DNA from: JAUVUV01 sp964548275
Lineage (GTDB): Bacteria; Gemmatimonadota; Glassbacteria; GWA2-58-10
Direction of reading: 5' to 3'
NCBI GenBank assembly: GCA_964548275.1
Contig: CAZJQI010000020.1
Location: 6,163-70,162 of the forward strand
Length of the DNA stretch: 64,000 nucleotides
The position numbers and the translations under genes are program-made. The notes beneath the pieces were generated by a model. It was given only the letters and a program-made list of their open reading frames with translations, did not search any database and was not told the origin of the DNA. Shown piece by piece: positions 52,689 to 60,745 of this stretch; within the stretch, counting starts at the first letter, position 1, and every line of letters begins with the position of its first letter.

Positions 52689-54908
52689 CTACTTCGAGGG
52701 CGAAACCTCGATCAGCAGATTGTCCTTGAAAGCGCGATAGATCACCGGATTATCGCCGAGAACCGTGCCGAGATCGATCCCGTTGGCATAGTCGCGCACG
52801 CGGTACTTTTTCTCTCTCGTGAGGCCGCGCAGCTCGATAGGCCGTCCTACGCTCCAGTGGCGGGCGAAAAAGCCGTAGTAGAGTTTATCGCCTTTTCGCA
52901 CCACATGGGCCTCGGGCTTGTCGAACGCAATGTCGTAGAGGCCGAGATATTCTGACCAGGCAAGCCCCATTTCCCGGTACTTTCTGATCCAGCGCTTCCA
53001 CTTTCTTTCCTGAGCAGGGGTGAGGTCGGTGAAGAACGTGGTTACCTGGGCCCCGGTGCCCATAGCGGCCTCGAAAGATTCGGGCACGGAAAACCCCTCC
53101 CACTCGTCCATCGGCACCTGGTAGCAGTCGCCGACACAGAAGCTCGGCCCGCGGTAGGCCTTTTCCACTTTCACCCTGCGGGTAACCTGTTCGATATTGA
53201 TCGGGTCAGAGGTAGTGGCAACATTATAATATGGCATCTTGAACGGGTCGTGGGGCATGGCGCAGATACACATTTCAACAGGGCAGCCGGGTTTGATTTC
53301 CTGGGCGCTCTGGTAAATTGCCTCGTAAAATCCGGGCTGTTTCCTGAAAGAATCAAGCGGGGAGGCGTGGTTGTGAGCCGGGTTGAAACAGGGCGGGGTA
53401 GCAACCAGGTCCTGGGTATCGATATAGAGGCCGTCGAAACCCCATTCAAACATGATTTTGCGCACCATCCGCTGGATAAACTCGATACACTCAGGATGTA
53501 CAGGGCACAGGTAATAGAGTCCCCTTTTGCTCAACGGCAGAGTACCGTCCTCGTTCTGGACAAGCCAGTCTGGATGTTCGCTGGCAAGCCTGCTCTCCGG
53601 GCTTACTCCCTGGGGGTACCACCAGAGACTGGTTTTGAAACCTTCCCGGTGAATACGCTCAACAAAGGCTTTCATGTCAGCATCTCCGCGGGGGAATTTT
53701 CCAGGGGCCGGATTCGGCTCCCAGTCGCCGTATAGGGTAAACCAGCCATCATCCAGGTTGGCCCATCTGATACCGATTTTTTTAAGCTGTTTCAGGGCAT
53801 TGTATATCTGTTCCAGAGTAAAATCATGCCGCAGGCCCCAGCTTTTCCAGTACGGCTCGTATGCCTGAGGAGGTGAGGCGAGTGGTATTTTCACCCCCTC
53901 GGCTCGCAGGAGATCGGCGTATGTGCTGATCGAATGGTAGAAATCAAGCTCGTGAAGGATCAGCGCTGTGCGGATGGTGGTGTAAGAGGCGCCGGGCGAG
54001 AGAAACTTGACCTGTCCCAGGCGGGGGTCCGGAGCTTCGGTCACCGATATTTCCACCAGGCCGTCGGCGGCAGTGTGCACGGGAAGCGAGATCCATTGCT
54101 GTTCGGTTTCCGCGCTGACCAGGGCGAGTCCACATTCGGGGGTCCAGAGGTCGATCAGCGGGGTTCCGCCGCCTGCCACCTCGCTGCTGGCAAGCTCGCT
54201 CAAACCCATGAAATTGCAGCGGTTGAAATCGCGGGTAATCCAAATCAGCGAATAATCCCAGCCCCAGCGCGTTGAAGCCCCCTGGTAGGAGGCAAATTCC
54301 CATGAGGGCTTTTCCGGTTCGAGAAGCTTCCTGTCCAGGCGGTAAAAGTTGCTCGCCACCTCATCAATTTCCAGCCTGCAGTCTCCCCTGTTGGTAACCT
54401 TGAACGAGCTGATCACGACTGTGGGGAATTTTTCATAAAACGAAAGGCTCAGCTCGGCACTCAGGCGCAGACTGGCGTAGAGAAATCCTGCATACTGCTC
54501 TGCATCCGCTCTAATCAGGTAGCGGACACCGCTGCCCAGCTCATCCTTGACTCTGCTTTTCTCAATTTTATCCCAGTCGATCCGGAAATCATTGATCAAA
54601 AGTCCTCCCACCCTGATAGAAAAAGTGGGCTTTTTCGCCACGCCTCTGGAGACAAAGCTCAACCTGCGTCCTTCTTTTTTCAAGGCAGGTTCGAGGAACA
54701 GCCGGTCGAAAATTTTTAGCGAGATCTTCTCATTCTCGATCAGCAGACCATCCGGGGTCCGAGAATCAGTGACAATCTGAGCCGACGCAGGTTTCACCCC
54801 GCAAGGAGAAAGGGCTGTTATAAGGTAAAGGCAGCAAGCCGGCGCCGGCAGAAGTTTTCGCAGGGAGGATAGCACTCTGCCCATTCCTGAAATACTGTTA
54901 AACACCAT
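52689..54908 (-). CDS. Exported GH36-like (clan GH-D) glycoside hydrolase
   Basis: 739 residues with a hydrophobic N-terminal segment (LLPAPACCLYLITALSPCGV) before a PASAQ site, so it is exported. A beta-rich N-domain (to about 320) precedes a TIM barrel: PPQAYEPYWKSWGLRHDFTL, IRWANLDDGWFTLYGDWEPN, GFKTSLWWYPQGVSPESRLA, FDGLYIDTQDL and VATTSDPINIEQV, then a small beta C-terminal domain. The Asp in GLYIDTQD and that in TTSDP are at the places of nucleophile and acid/base of alpha-galactosidases. The family is likely, the substrate is not certain. No transport or other carbohydrate genes adjoin. Confidence 0.8.
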   Translation of the reverse strand: MVFNSISGMGRVLSSLRKLLPAPACCLYLITALSPCGVKPASAQIVTDSRTPDGLLIENEKISLKIFDRLFLEPALKKEGRRLSFVSRGVAKKPTFSIRVGGLLINDFRIDWDKIEKSRVKDELGSGVRYLIRADAEQYAGFLYASLRLSAELSLSFYEKFPTVVISSFKVTNRGDCRLEIDEVASNFYRLDRKLLEPEKPSWEFASYQGASTRWGWDYSLIWITRDFNRCNFMGLSELASSEVAGGGTPLIDLWTPECGLALVSAETEQQWISLPVHTAADGLVEISVTEAPDPRLGQVKFLSPGASYTTIRTALILHELDFYHSISTYADLLRAEGVKIPLASPPQAYEPYWKSWGLRHDFTLEQIYNALKQLKKIGIRWANLDDGWFTLYGDWEPNPAPGKFPRGDADMKAFVERIHREGFKTSLWWYPQGVSPESRLASEHPDWLVQNEDGTLPLSKRGLYYLCPVHPECIEFIQRMVRKIMFEWGFDGLYIDTQDLVATPPCFNPAHNHASPLDSFRKQPGFYEAIYQSAQEIKPGCPVEMCICAMPHDPFKMPYYNVATTSDPINIEQVTRRVKVEKAYRGPSFCVGDCYQVPMDEWEGFSVPESFEAAMGTGAQVTTFFTDLTPAQERKWKRWIRKYREMGLAWSEYLGLYDIAFDKPEAHVVRKGDKLYYGFFARHWSVGRPIELRGLTREKKYRVRDYANGIDLGTVLGDNPVIYRAFKDNLLIEVSPSK

Positions 54909-55116
54909 CCCACTATCTCCTTATTTTTGTTATTCGGATGGGCTTATTTAAATCGAATTATTATATCAGGATAGGAGACAAACACCCCCGCGCGCAAGGA
55001 TTTTATGCACAGGATTGCCGGGATGATCTCACGCTGGCGTCATTGGTGACAAATATCTTAGCTGTCCCTACCCGGAAGGATAGTATTAATTGGAATGCAA
55101 CGAGCTGAATGACGCC

Positions 55117-56295
55117 CTATTTTTTATCTTTTTTTACAGGAATAAAAGTCACTTTAAGCGATAAAGATACCTGTAGCGCTTCATCCGGGGTCAGAAGCAG
55201 GTTCTCCACCAGATAAGGCAGCTGCACCTGCCGCGGGCCTTCAGTATCTGCAGACTTGCCCCTGACATGCAAAATGACCGTAGCATCCGGCGCCAGGGTT
55301 AGTTTCCGGGGTATTTGCAGGTGCTCGATATCGCCGCCGGAAACCAGCCGAAATGGAATATCCGAGCGGTTTCGCACCTGAACGCTCACCCCGCCTGTGC
55401 CCCGGATCGTGATATCAGGATTGACAATTTCCACAGAGGCATGGAAAAGAGGTGCGAGGAAACGTTTTTCACCGTAGAGCGCATCCTGCGCATATACTGC
55501 GGTACGGCGGGAAAAGAGCGCCTCCTTAATAGCCTCTTCAGTCTTCTCTGTAGCGAATACCAGGGTCATCGGCCTTTTATCCCCCTGCCCGGGGTCGTAA
55601 TCCAGGTTTATCGGATTATGTACGTCACTTGTACCGAGCATTGTCAGCTTTTTCTCCAGGCACCAGCGGTGAGCTTTAGGGTAGTAATCATTCCCATTGA
55701 CAACCTCGATTCCGTGGAGCCAGCCTTTTTCGTACACAGTAGTATGTTCAGGGTGCCAGATGGATTTGTTGTCTTTCTGCCTGAAAGGCGGGTGGTTCCA
55801 GAACACGAAAGCCCCCTGCTGGATAGCCGCACCGATACAATCCAGGTAGTCTTCCTGATCCAGCGGGTTGGAATCTTTCAGAAACAGGGCGTTAAAATGC
55901 CCCGGTGGAACTTTTTTGGTAATCTCCGAGCCCTTGATCAGGATAAGGCCGAGCTCTTTGGCAACCGGCAGAGCAAGCTCGTGGGAGCGATTATGGTCCC
56001 CTTTCACGTTATCCTTGAACGGGAGATATTCGATATGGTCTGTAATAGAGAATACATCCAGCCCCTCGCGCCAGGCTTCCTCGGCCCTGATCGTTGGCCA
56101 GACCTTGCCGTCGGAAAAAACGGTATGCATGTGAAAATCGCATTTAAGAGTCTGGTATCCCGGGATATCCGGTATTTTCGGCTCGATCCGCGCCCGCGCG
56201 CGGGCTTCCACGGTGAGGGGAAACAGGAAAACGGTTAAGATGAAAAGAAAAACAACAGGCAGGCGGCGGCGGATAAAATCAAATGCGCTGAGCAT
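55117..56295 (-). CDS. Exported PHP-domain phosphodiesterase-like protein
   Basis: 392 residues from ATG 56293-56295, with GGGGGAG just upstream; a TTG 14 codons earlier is less likely since the ATG gives a normal signal peptide (RRRLPVVFLFILTVFLFPLT, then VEARA). The PHP metal-binding motifs follow: LKCDFHMHTVFSDG and FSITDHIEYLPF, then KGSEITKKVPPGHFNALFL, VFWNHPPFR and TSDVHNPINLDY. The last 120 residues are a beta domain. It agrees with exported Sb-PDE-like phosphodiesterases. Substrate unknown. The gap 54,909-55,116 upstream of the glycosidase holds no gene. Confidence 0.85.
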   Translation of the reverse strand: MLSAFDFIRRRLPVVFLFILTVFLFPLTVEARARARIEPKIPDIPGYQTLKCDFHMHTVFSDGKVWPTIRAEEAWREGLDVFSITDHIEYLPFKDNVKGDHNRSHELALPVAKELGLILIKGSEITKKVPPGHFNALFLKDSNPLDQEDYLDCIGAAIQQGAFVFWNHPPFRQKDNKSIWHPEHTTVYEKGWLHGIEVVNGNDYYPKAHRWCLEKKLTMLGTSDVHNPINLDYDPGQGDKRPMTLVFATEKTEEAIKEALFSRRTAVYAQDALYGEKRFLAPLFHASVEIVNPDITIRGTGGVSVQVRNRSDIPFRLVSGGDIEHLQIPRKLTLAPDATVILHVRGKSADTEGPRQVQLPYLVENLLLTPDEALQVSLSLKVTFIPVKKDKK

Positions 56296-56512
56296 GGCTC
56301 CCCCAATCTGTGTGGTGGAAAGTCCAAAGAGCAACAATAAACAACTTCTTGTCCCGAATTAAATTATACGATATTAGTAAAAAATGACAGGAAGATCGAT
56401 AATTTTCTGATAAGTACGATGACAATCGGGTGGTGAGCCCGGCACCTATAATTTATGTACGCTTTTTCGGGTGGGCAGGTCATGCCTGGTTTAGTTTAGA
56501 GCCACTGGTTAT

Positions 56513-56689
56513 GGCACACCGGCAGGCGAGGAAATTTATGTGGCTGAGGACAGCCTTGTGCTTGTGCCGGGAAAAGCGAAACAGGTTGTATTCGATCTGC
56601 CCCAGGCGGAATGGATCAGGCCTGCGATGGTGGGAAACTCGTGGACGGGGAATGTGGGGATTGAGGAACTGAAGGCATTGTCGAGGTAA
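56513..56689 (+). pseudogene. C-terminal fragment of an unidentified protein
   Basis: The frame GTPAGEEIYVAEDSLVLVPG, AKQVVFDLPQAEWIRPAMVG, NSWTGNVGIEELKALSR to a TAA reads like the last 58 residues of a real beta-rich protein, but no start codon or earlier part is present in the 170 bases upstream. It ends 15 bases from the first gene of the repeat array and may mark a deletion edge. Confidence 0.4.
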
Positions 56690-56703
56690 GCAGGGTTGTG
56701 GAT

Positions 56704-57294
56704 TCATTCTCCTCGAAGTAATCTCTGATGTTGATTTGCTATTAATATCTTAATTTCAACAATTCTATTACGAATACAAATATCTTCTGTGGAAAGTTTA
56801 TTAACAATTTCTGTACCAAGTAACTCATGAGCTAAAGTGGTAAGATGGGTTTCAATTTCGTTAATGTGTGGTAACCAATAATCATACTGTTTTTGACGAT
56901 TATAATGACCTGAAATGATAGCAATATGGGCGGTCTTACTTCTTAACAAAAGGACAATTCCTTTTATATCATTAGCACCCAAAAGCTTTATAACTCTATT
57001 TAACTGCATCATTGGAAAATCTTGAGTTTTGATGCCAAGTCTTTCTCTGGTTAATCCTTTTTGAAATTCATCCATGTCTGGGATCGAATGTTTTAAAAAA
57101 CTAACATATGCCAATACTGGATCGACGCCATTTAAAATATAGTTTTCGTGAAACCATTCCTGGAGCTCCCTGTGGGCCTGGCGATTTTCACGTTCAGTCA
57201 ATTTAGAGTCCCTGTAAACAATGAAGCGATATGTGATATAAATCCATAGTAACCACATGATAACATTAGGGATATTAACAGTCCAAGCGCTCAA
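56704..57294 (-). CDS. Small N-terminally membrane-anchored protein of the repeat array
   Basis: 196 residues. One N-terminal helix (VNIPNVIMWLLWIYITYRFI) anchors it, with the remaining helical domain in the cytoplasm (ERENRQAHRELQEWFHENYI, LNRVIKLLGANDIKGIVLLL, HINEIETHLTTLAHELLG). No family recognised. It is AT-rich relative to the core. Its start codon lies 16 bases from the first copy of the ~125-bp repeat on the other strand. It is not similar to the two paralogues that follow except in design (anchor plus helical soluble part). Confidence 0.7.
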   Translation of the reverse strand: MSAWTVNIPNVIMWLLWIYITYRFIVYRDSKLTERENRQAHRELQEWFHENYILNGVDPVLAYVSFLKHSIPDMDEFQKGLTRERLGIKTQDFPMMQLNRVIKLLGANDIKGIVLLLRSKTAHIAIISGHYNRQKQYDYWLPHINEIETHLTTLAHELLGTEIVNKLSTEDICIRNRIVEIKILIANQHQRLLRGE

Positions 57295-57310
57295 AATGCA
57301 CCTCCTGGAT

Positions 57311-57440
57311 AAGATATGGCTATAAAAATCTTTACAAATATTCTGGGCCGGGACTCGGCGATTACTGCGAGCGAAGCGGTGGACACGGTCTATCCCCTGG
57401 CGAACCTGGTGGATGAGGCGCGGGATACATGCGCCAAGGG
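57311..57440 (+). repeat. Coding repeat copy 1 (start of a discoidin-like module)
   Basis: A small frame (ATG 57316 to TAA 57450) reads MAIKIFTNILGRDSAITASE, AVDTVYPLANLVDEARDTCA, KGKF. Related sequence recurs at 58,211 and 59,126. The YPLANLVDEARDTC pattern resembles the start of F5/8-type C (discoidin-like) modules in phage or surface proteins. GC-rich, unlike the AT-rich genes around it. Confidence 0.75.
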
Positions 57441-57453
57441 AAAATTTTAAATA

Positions 57454-58188
57454 TTAAGCATCTCCATACAACCTGTCATATTCACTTTTGATATTTGGTG
57501 GGAGTAGGTCTGTATGCTTCATTGGGTCTTCAAAACGTTCAACAAGCTGTTTTAGTCCAAGCTTAAAGCAACTATTATAATTCTTTATTCTTTGGGGAGA
57601 GATAATCGAAGAAGCACGAACTGATTTTACAGATTTCGAAGATTTTTCCAGTTGATTTGGTATGGAAAGAAGCTGTGTTAATACTACGTTCATGGCGTGT
57701 TGAAGAGAAGAAATTATAATAAATAATTCGAATTTAAATTCCGTAAACGGATCAGAATTGTTTAAATATATCGCTTGTTTTTTTTGTAATAATACGTATG
57801 AATGATCAATTTGATTCATAAACCTAAGGAAGGCAAAACTGTTTAGAAGATGACAAATATTAAGGGAGGCTTCTCTTGGAAACCTATCTATTTCGTAAGT
57901 TCCAAGTGGCTTGTATAAATCACCCAGATCAATAATGTTTCGCAAAACCTGATTAATAGATTCGACATAATTAGTAACAACAGAAGTGCCATTTTCTATA
58001 TATAGAACAAAAATATTGTTTTTAATTTCGTCTCTTTTTCTACACCTTCTATCTACCCATAAAACAATCAGGGCTGTTAATAAAACCAAACCAGCGCTAA
58101 TAAATCCGTAAAGCAACGATTTTTCCTGGCTTGCATTTTGAAGTAGTGATTGGCTTAATGAATCAAAAGAAACAATAACAGTATCCAC
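57454..58188 (-). CDS. Membrane-anchored helical protein, paralogue A
   Basis: 244 residues, no known family. N-terminal segment MDTVIVSFDSLSQSLLQNAS is followed by one membrane helix (LLYGFISAGLVLLTALIVLW) and a basic stop (VDRRCRKRDE), then a helical soluble domain (VTNYVESINQVLRNIIDLGD, YEIDRFPREASLNICHLLNS). It is closely related to 58352-59104: the last ~90 residues (SIPNQLEKSSKSVKSVRASS and on) are almost identical, while the first 60 differ. The start codon is 22 bases from repeat copy 2. AT-rich. Confidence 0.75.
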   Translation of the reverse strand: MDTVIVSFDSLSQSLLQNASQEKSLLYGFISAGLVLLTALIVLWVDRRCRKRDEIKNNIFVLYIENGTSVVTNYVESINQVLRNIIDLGDLYKPLGTYEIDRFPREASLNICHLLNSFAFLRFMNQIDHSYVLLQKKQAIYLNNSDPFTEFKFELFIIISSLQHAMNVVLTQLLSIPNQLEKSSKSVKSVRASSIISPQRIKNYNSCFKLGLKQLVERFEDPMKHTDLLPPNIKSEYDRLYGDA

Positions 58189-58210
58189 TTTAACTGTGTC
58201 CTGTAAAAAA

Positions 58211-58334
58211 GGATATGTCTATAAAAATCTTTGCAAATTTTTTAGGCCGGGACTCGGCGATAACCGCGAGCGAAGCGGTGGACCCGGATTATCCCCTGGC
58301 GAACCTGGTGGATGAGGCACGGGATACATGCGCT
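58211..58334 (+). repeat. Coding repeat copy 2
   Basis: Reads MSIKIFANFLGRDSAITASE, AVDPDYPLANLVDEARDTCA and then a TAG (58335-58337). It starts 900 bases after copy 1. The 25 bases before it (TATCCACTTTAACTGT and on) are shared with copy 3, which shows that the duplicated unit includes the divergent gene, the leader and this repeat. Confidence 0.75.
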
Positions 58335-58351
58335 TAGGATAGTTTTAGATA

Positions 58352-59104
58352 TTAAATGGTTCCATACAATCTGTCATATTCACTTTTAATATTTGGTGGG
58401 AGTAGTTCCAAATGTTTCATTGGTTTTTTAAAACGTTCAACAAGCTGTTTTAGTCCAAGCTTAAAGCAACTATTATAATTCTTTATTCTTTGGGGAGAGA
58501 TAATCGAAGAAGCACGAACTGATTTTACAGATTTCGAAGATTTTTCCAGTTGATTTGGTATGGAAAGAAGCTGTGTTAATACAACGTCCATGGCATGTTG
58601 AAGAGAAGAAATTAAAATAAATATTTCGAATTGCAATTCGGTTGCAGGGCTAATATCACTTAAATATATCATTTGCTTTTTTTGTAATATTACATATGAA
58701 TGGTCAATTTGATTCATAAACCTAAGGAAGCCAAAACTGTTTAGAAGTTGACAAATATTAAGAGAGGCTTCTCTTGGAAATCTGTCTATTTCGTAAGTTT
58801 CAAGTGGTTTTTTTAAATCATTCAGGTCAATAATTTTTCGCAAAACCTGATTAATAGATTCGATATAATTAAAAACAACAGAAGTGCCATTTTTTATATA
58901 TAGATTGAATATATCAGTCCATATTTTTTCTCTTTTCTCTAGATACCGACCCAAAAATAGAAGTAATAGAGCTATACCTAATGTCAAAATATAACCAATA
59001 AACTGTTTAATAATATCCCAAAAAAAAGAACTCTCTTGTGTTGTTTTTTGAATAATAATTAAAGAATTATTTATGGAGTCTAGAGAAACAATAACTGTAT
59101 CCAC
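58352..59104 (-). CDS. Membrane-anchored helical protein, paralogue B
   Basis: 250 residues. Same plan as 57454-58188: MDTVIVSLDSINNSLIIIQK, a membrane helix (FIGYILTLGIALLLLFLGRY), then a soluble helical domain (VFNYIESINQVLRKIIDLND, YEIDRFPREASLNICQLLNS) and the shared C-terminal ~90 residues. Long DNA stretches in the C-terminal half are identical to paralogue A, whereas the region of the membrane helix is diverged, so either conversion or selection for a variable N-terminal part. The start is 22 bases from repeat copy 3. Confidence 0.75.
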   Translation of the reverse strand: MDTVIVSLDSINNSLIIIQKTTQESSFFWDIIKQFIGYILTLGIALLLLFLGRYLEKREKIWTDIFNLYIKNGTSVVFNYIESINQVLRKIIDLNDLKKPLETYEIDRFPREASLNICQLLNSFGFLRFMNQIDHSYVILQKKQMIYLSDISPATELQFEIFILISSLQHAMDVVLTQLLSIPNQLEKSSKSVKSVRASSIISPQRIKNYNSCFKLGLKQLVERFKKPMKHLELLPPNIKSEYDRLYGTI

Positions 59105-59125
59105 TTTAACTGTTTCCAGTATTAA

Positions 59126-59342
59126 GGTTATATCTATAAAAATCTTTGCAAATTTTCTGGACCGGGACTCGGCGATAACTGCGAGCGAAACGGTGGACCC
59201 GGACTATCCCCTGGCGAACCTGGTGGATGAGGCGCGGGATACATGCGCCAAGGGGACTGTCAGTATAAATCAGTATGTGCAGTTTGACATAGATTTGTCA
59301 ACACCGCCATGCGATTTTTTCTTTCTCGACCGTGGGCACTAA
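59126..59342 (+). repeat. Coding repeat copy 3, extended
   Basis: The core matches copies 1 and 2 (IKIFANFLDRDSAITASETV, DPDYPLANLVDEARDTCAKG), but the ATG is replaced by ATA and the frame continues: VSINQYVQFDIDLSTPPCDF, FFLDRGH, TAA. The extension gives the next strands of a discoidin-like module (Q.VQFD, FF.LDRGH). This longest copy is probably what remains of the original gene, and copies 1 and 2 are truncated duplicates. Confidence 0.7.
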
Positions 59343-59379
59343 TCTAAAACCAGCCTTATACCAACCCTGCGTAAAAGCG

Positions 59380-59410
59380 AAAGGCCTAACCCTTTATGGA
59401 TTAGGCCTTT
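59380..59410. terminator. Strong hairpin between the repeat array and tRNA-Ser
   Basis: AAAGGCCTAA and TTAGGCCTTT form a perfect 10-bp stem with an 11-base loop, 10 bases after the tRNA 3' end. On the minus strand the tail is TCGCTTTTA; on the plus strand ATCGATTT. A likely terminator for tRNA-Ser and possibly in both directions. Confidence 0.65.
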
Positions 59411-59419
59411 ATCGATTTG

Positions 59420-59509
59420 TGGCGGAGAGGCAGGGATTCGAACCCTGGGTCGGCGTGAACCGACACCGGTTTTCGAGACCGGCTCCTTCAACCACTCGGA
59501 CACCTCTCC
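59420..59509 (-). tRNA. tRNA-Ser (anticodon CGA)
   Basis: 90 bases with acceptor GGAGAGG paired with CCTCTCC, discriminator G and encoded CCA (59420-59422). The anticodon arm is CCGGT-CTCGAAA-ACCGG, giving CGA (reads UCG). A long variable arm (GTCGG...CCGAC) is typical of a class II tRNA. Its 3' end faces the accessory repeat array, the usual side for island integration. Confidence 0.95.
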
Positions 59510-59698
59510 GCATTTTTTGGAAGGTTTCTCGCGAGGTTAAGTTATCAAATTAATATTGTTTATTCTGTCCGGCAAGTGCCCTGAGCTCAATTTCCGGCCA
59601 GAGGCGAAAAATTTGAAACCAGGCATCAATTACAGGTGTCATACAAAGTATAGGGAATTTTTCGCCTTTTTCAGCCAATTCAACCAAAGAGGTGAGTA

Positions 59699-60670
59699 AT
59701 GATTAAACAACTGTTACATGTTTTTCTCGGCATATTTTTCTTTCTCAACTTTGCCGCGACCGAGGTTTTCTGCACCAGAAACATTGAAAAAGGCTTTCCT
59801 GTAGGACCGGGCGGATCACTGGTAATGAGCGTGGAGGGTAGCAGTGTCACTGTGGATGGTTCCTCCCGCAGCAACGTGCACGTGAGGGTCGAGTCGAAAA
59901 AGGATATAGAGGAATACTACGAGCTTACTTTCGAGCAGGAGGGCAACAGCCTGATTATCACTGCCGAGAGAAAAAAGAAGTCCCGGTTCTTCGGGCTGAT
60001 CCAAACTTTCCGCGGCAGCAGCCTGAAATTCACCATCGCAGTACCAGAGAATTTCAACCCGCAGATCAGGACCAGTGGCGGAAGTATCAGCACCAGCACG
60101 ATCTCCGGCACGGTCGATCTCCGTACCTCCGGAGGCTCGATCACCTGCGAGGGGATCACGGGCGATCTCTCGGTGCGAACCTCCGGCGGCAGTGTAAAAC
60201 TGGATCAAGTTGAGGGACCATTTCAGGCCGGAACCTCCGGCGGCAGTATAACTGCGAAAGAGATCACAGGTGACGGAAGTCTCAAGACCAGCGGGGGCAG
60301 CATCAGGGTTGAGGGCTGCCGCGGCTCGCTGGATGCAAGAACCAGCGGTGGCAGCATAAATATTAACAGGCTGGACGGGTGTGCTAAAGCCCATACAAGC
60401 GGGGGCGGAATCACCATGGAAATGCTCAGTTCGCCCTCAGGCGACTGCGAGCTTAAAACCTCCGGCGGCGGCATTACTTTTTCATTGCCCCGCGAATCAA
60501 ACGCCATGATCAGCGCCAAAGCTACCGGAGGAAAGGTTAACACAGAGATTCCGTTAGAAGTCCTGGGCACGGTTGGGAGAAGCAGCCTTGAGGGCAAGCT
60601 CGGTGACGGCGGCCCGCTGGTGAGCCTGAAAACATCTGGCGGCAGCATCCGGATCAAATCCGCTGAATAG
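59699..60670 (+). CDS. Exported DUF4097 beta-repeat protein
   Basis: 323 residues. Signal peptide LLHVFLGIFFFLNFAATEVF. After a beta-rich head (residues about 30-115) there is a run of TSGGSI repeats, about ten copies spaced 14-22 residues: RTSGGSISTSTI, RTSGGSITCEGI, RTSGGSVKLDQV, GTSGGSITAKEI, KTSGGSIRVEGC, RTSGGSININRL and so on. This is the DUF4097 fold, a right-handed stack of short strands, seen in periplasmic or surface proteins near anti-sigma systems. Function unknown. No signalling gene adjoins it here. The gap between the tRNA and this start holds no gene. Confidence 0.88.
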   Translation: MIKQLLHVFLGIFFFLNFAATEVFCTRNIEKGFPVGPGGSLVMSVEGSSVTVDGSSRSNVHVRVESKKDIEEYYELTFEQEGNSLIITAERKKKSRFFGLIQTFRGSSLKFTIAVPENFNPQIRTSGGSISTSTISGTVDLRTSGGSITCEGITGDLSVRTSGGSVKLDQVEGPFQAGTSGGSITAKEITGDGSLKTSGGSIRVEGCRGSLDARTSGGSININRLDGCAKAHTSGGGITMEMLSSPSGDCELKTSGGGITFSLPRESNAMISAKATGGKVNTEIPLEVLGTVGRSSLEGKLGDGGPLVSLKTSGGSIRIKSAE

Positions 60671-60717
60671 CCAAAAGCATCTGTTTTTAACCGGAAATAT
60701 AAGAGCTGAAACCCGGG

Positions 60718-60745
60718 CAGGGCGGCTTATTTAACAGCCGCCCTG
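60718..60745. terminator. Hairpin at the converging ends of DUF4097 and threonine aldolase genes
   Basis: CAGGGCGGCT (60718-60727) and AGCCGCCCTG (60736-60745) pair perfectly over 10 bp with an 8-base loop, overlapping the stop codon of the aldolase gene. T-rich tails are weak. It probably ends the DUF4097 transcript. Confidence 0.45.
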
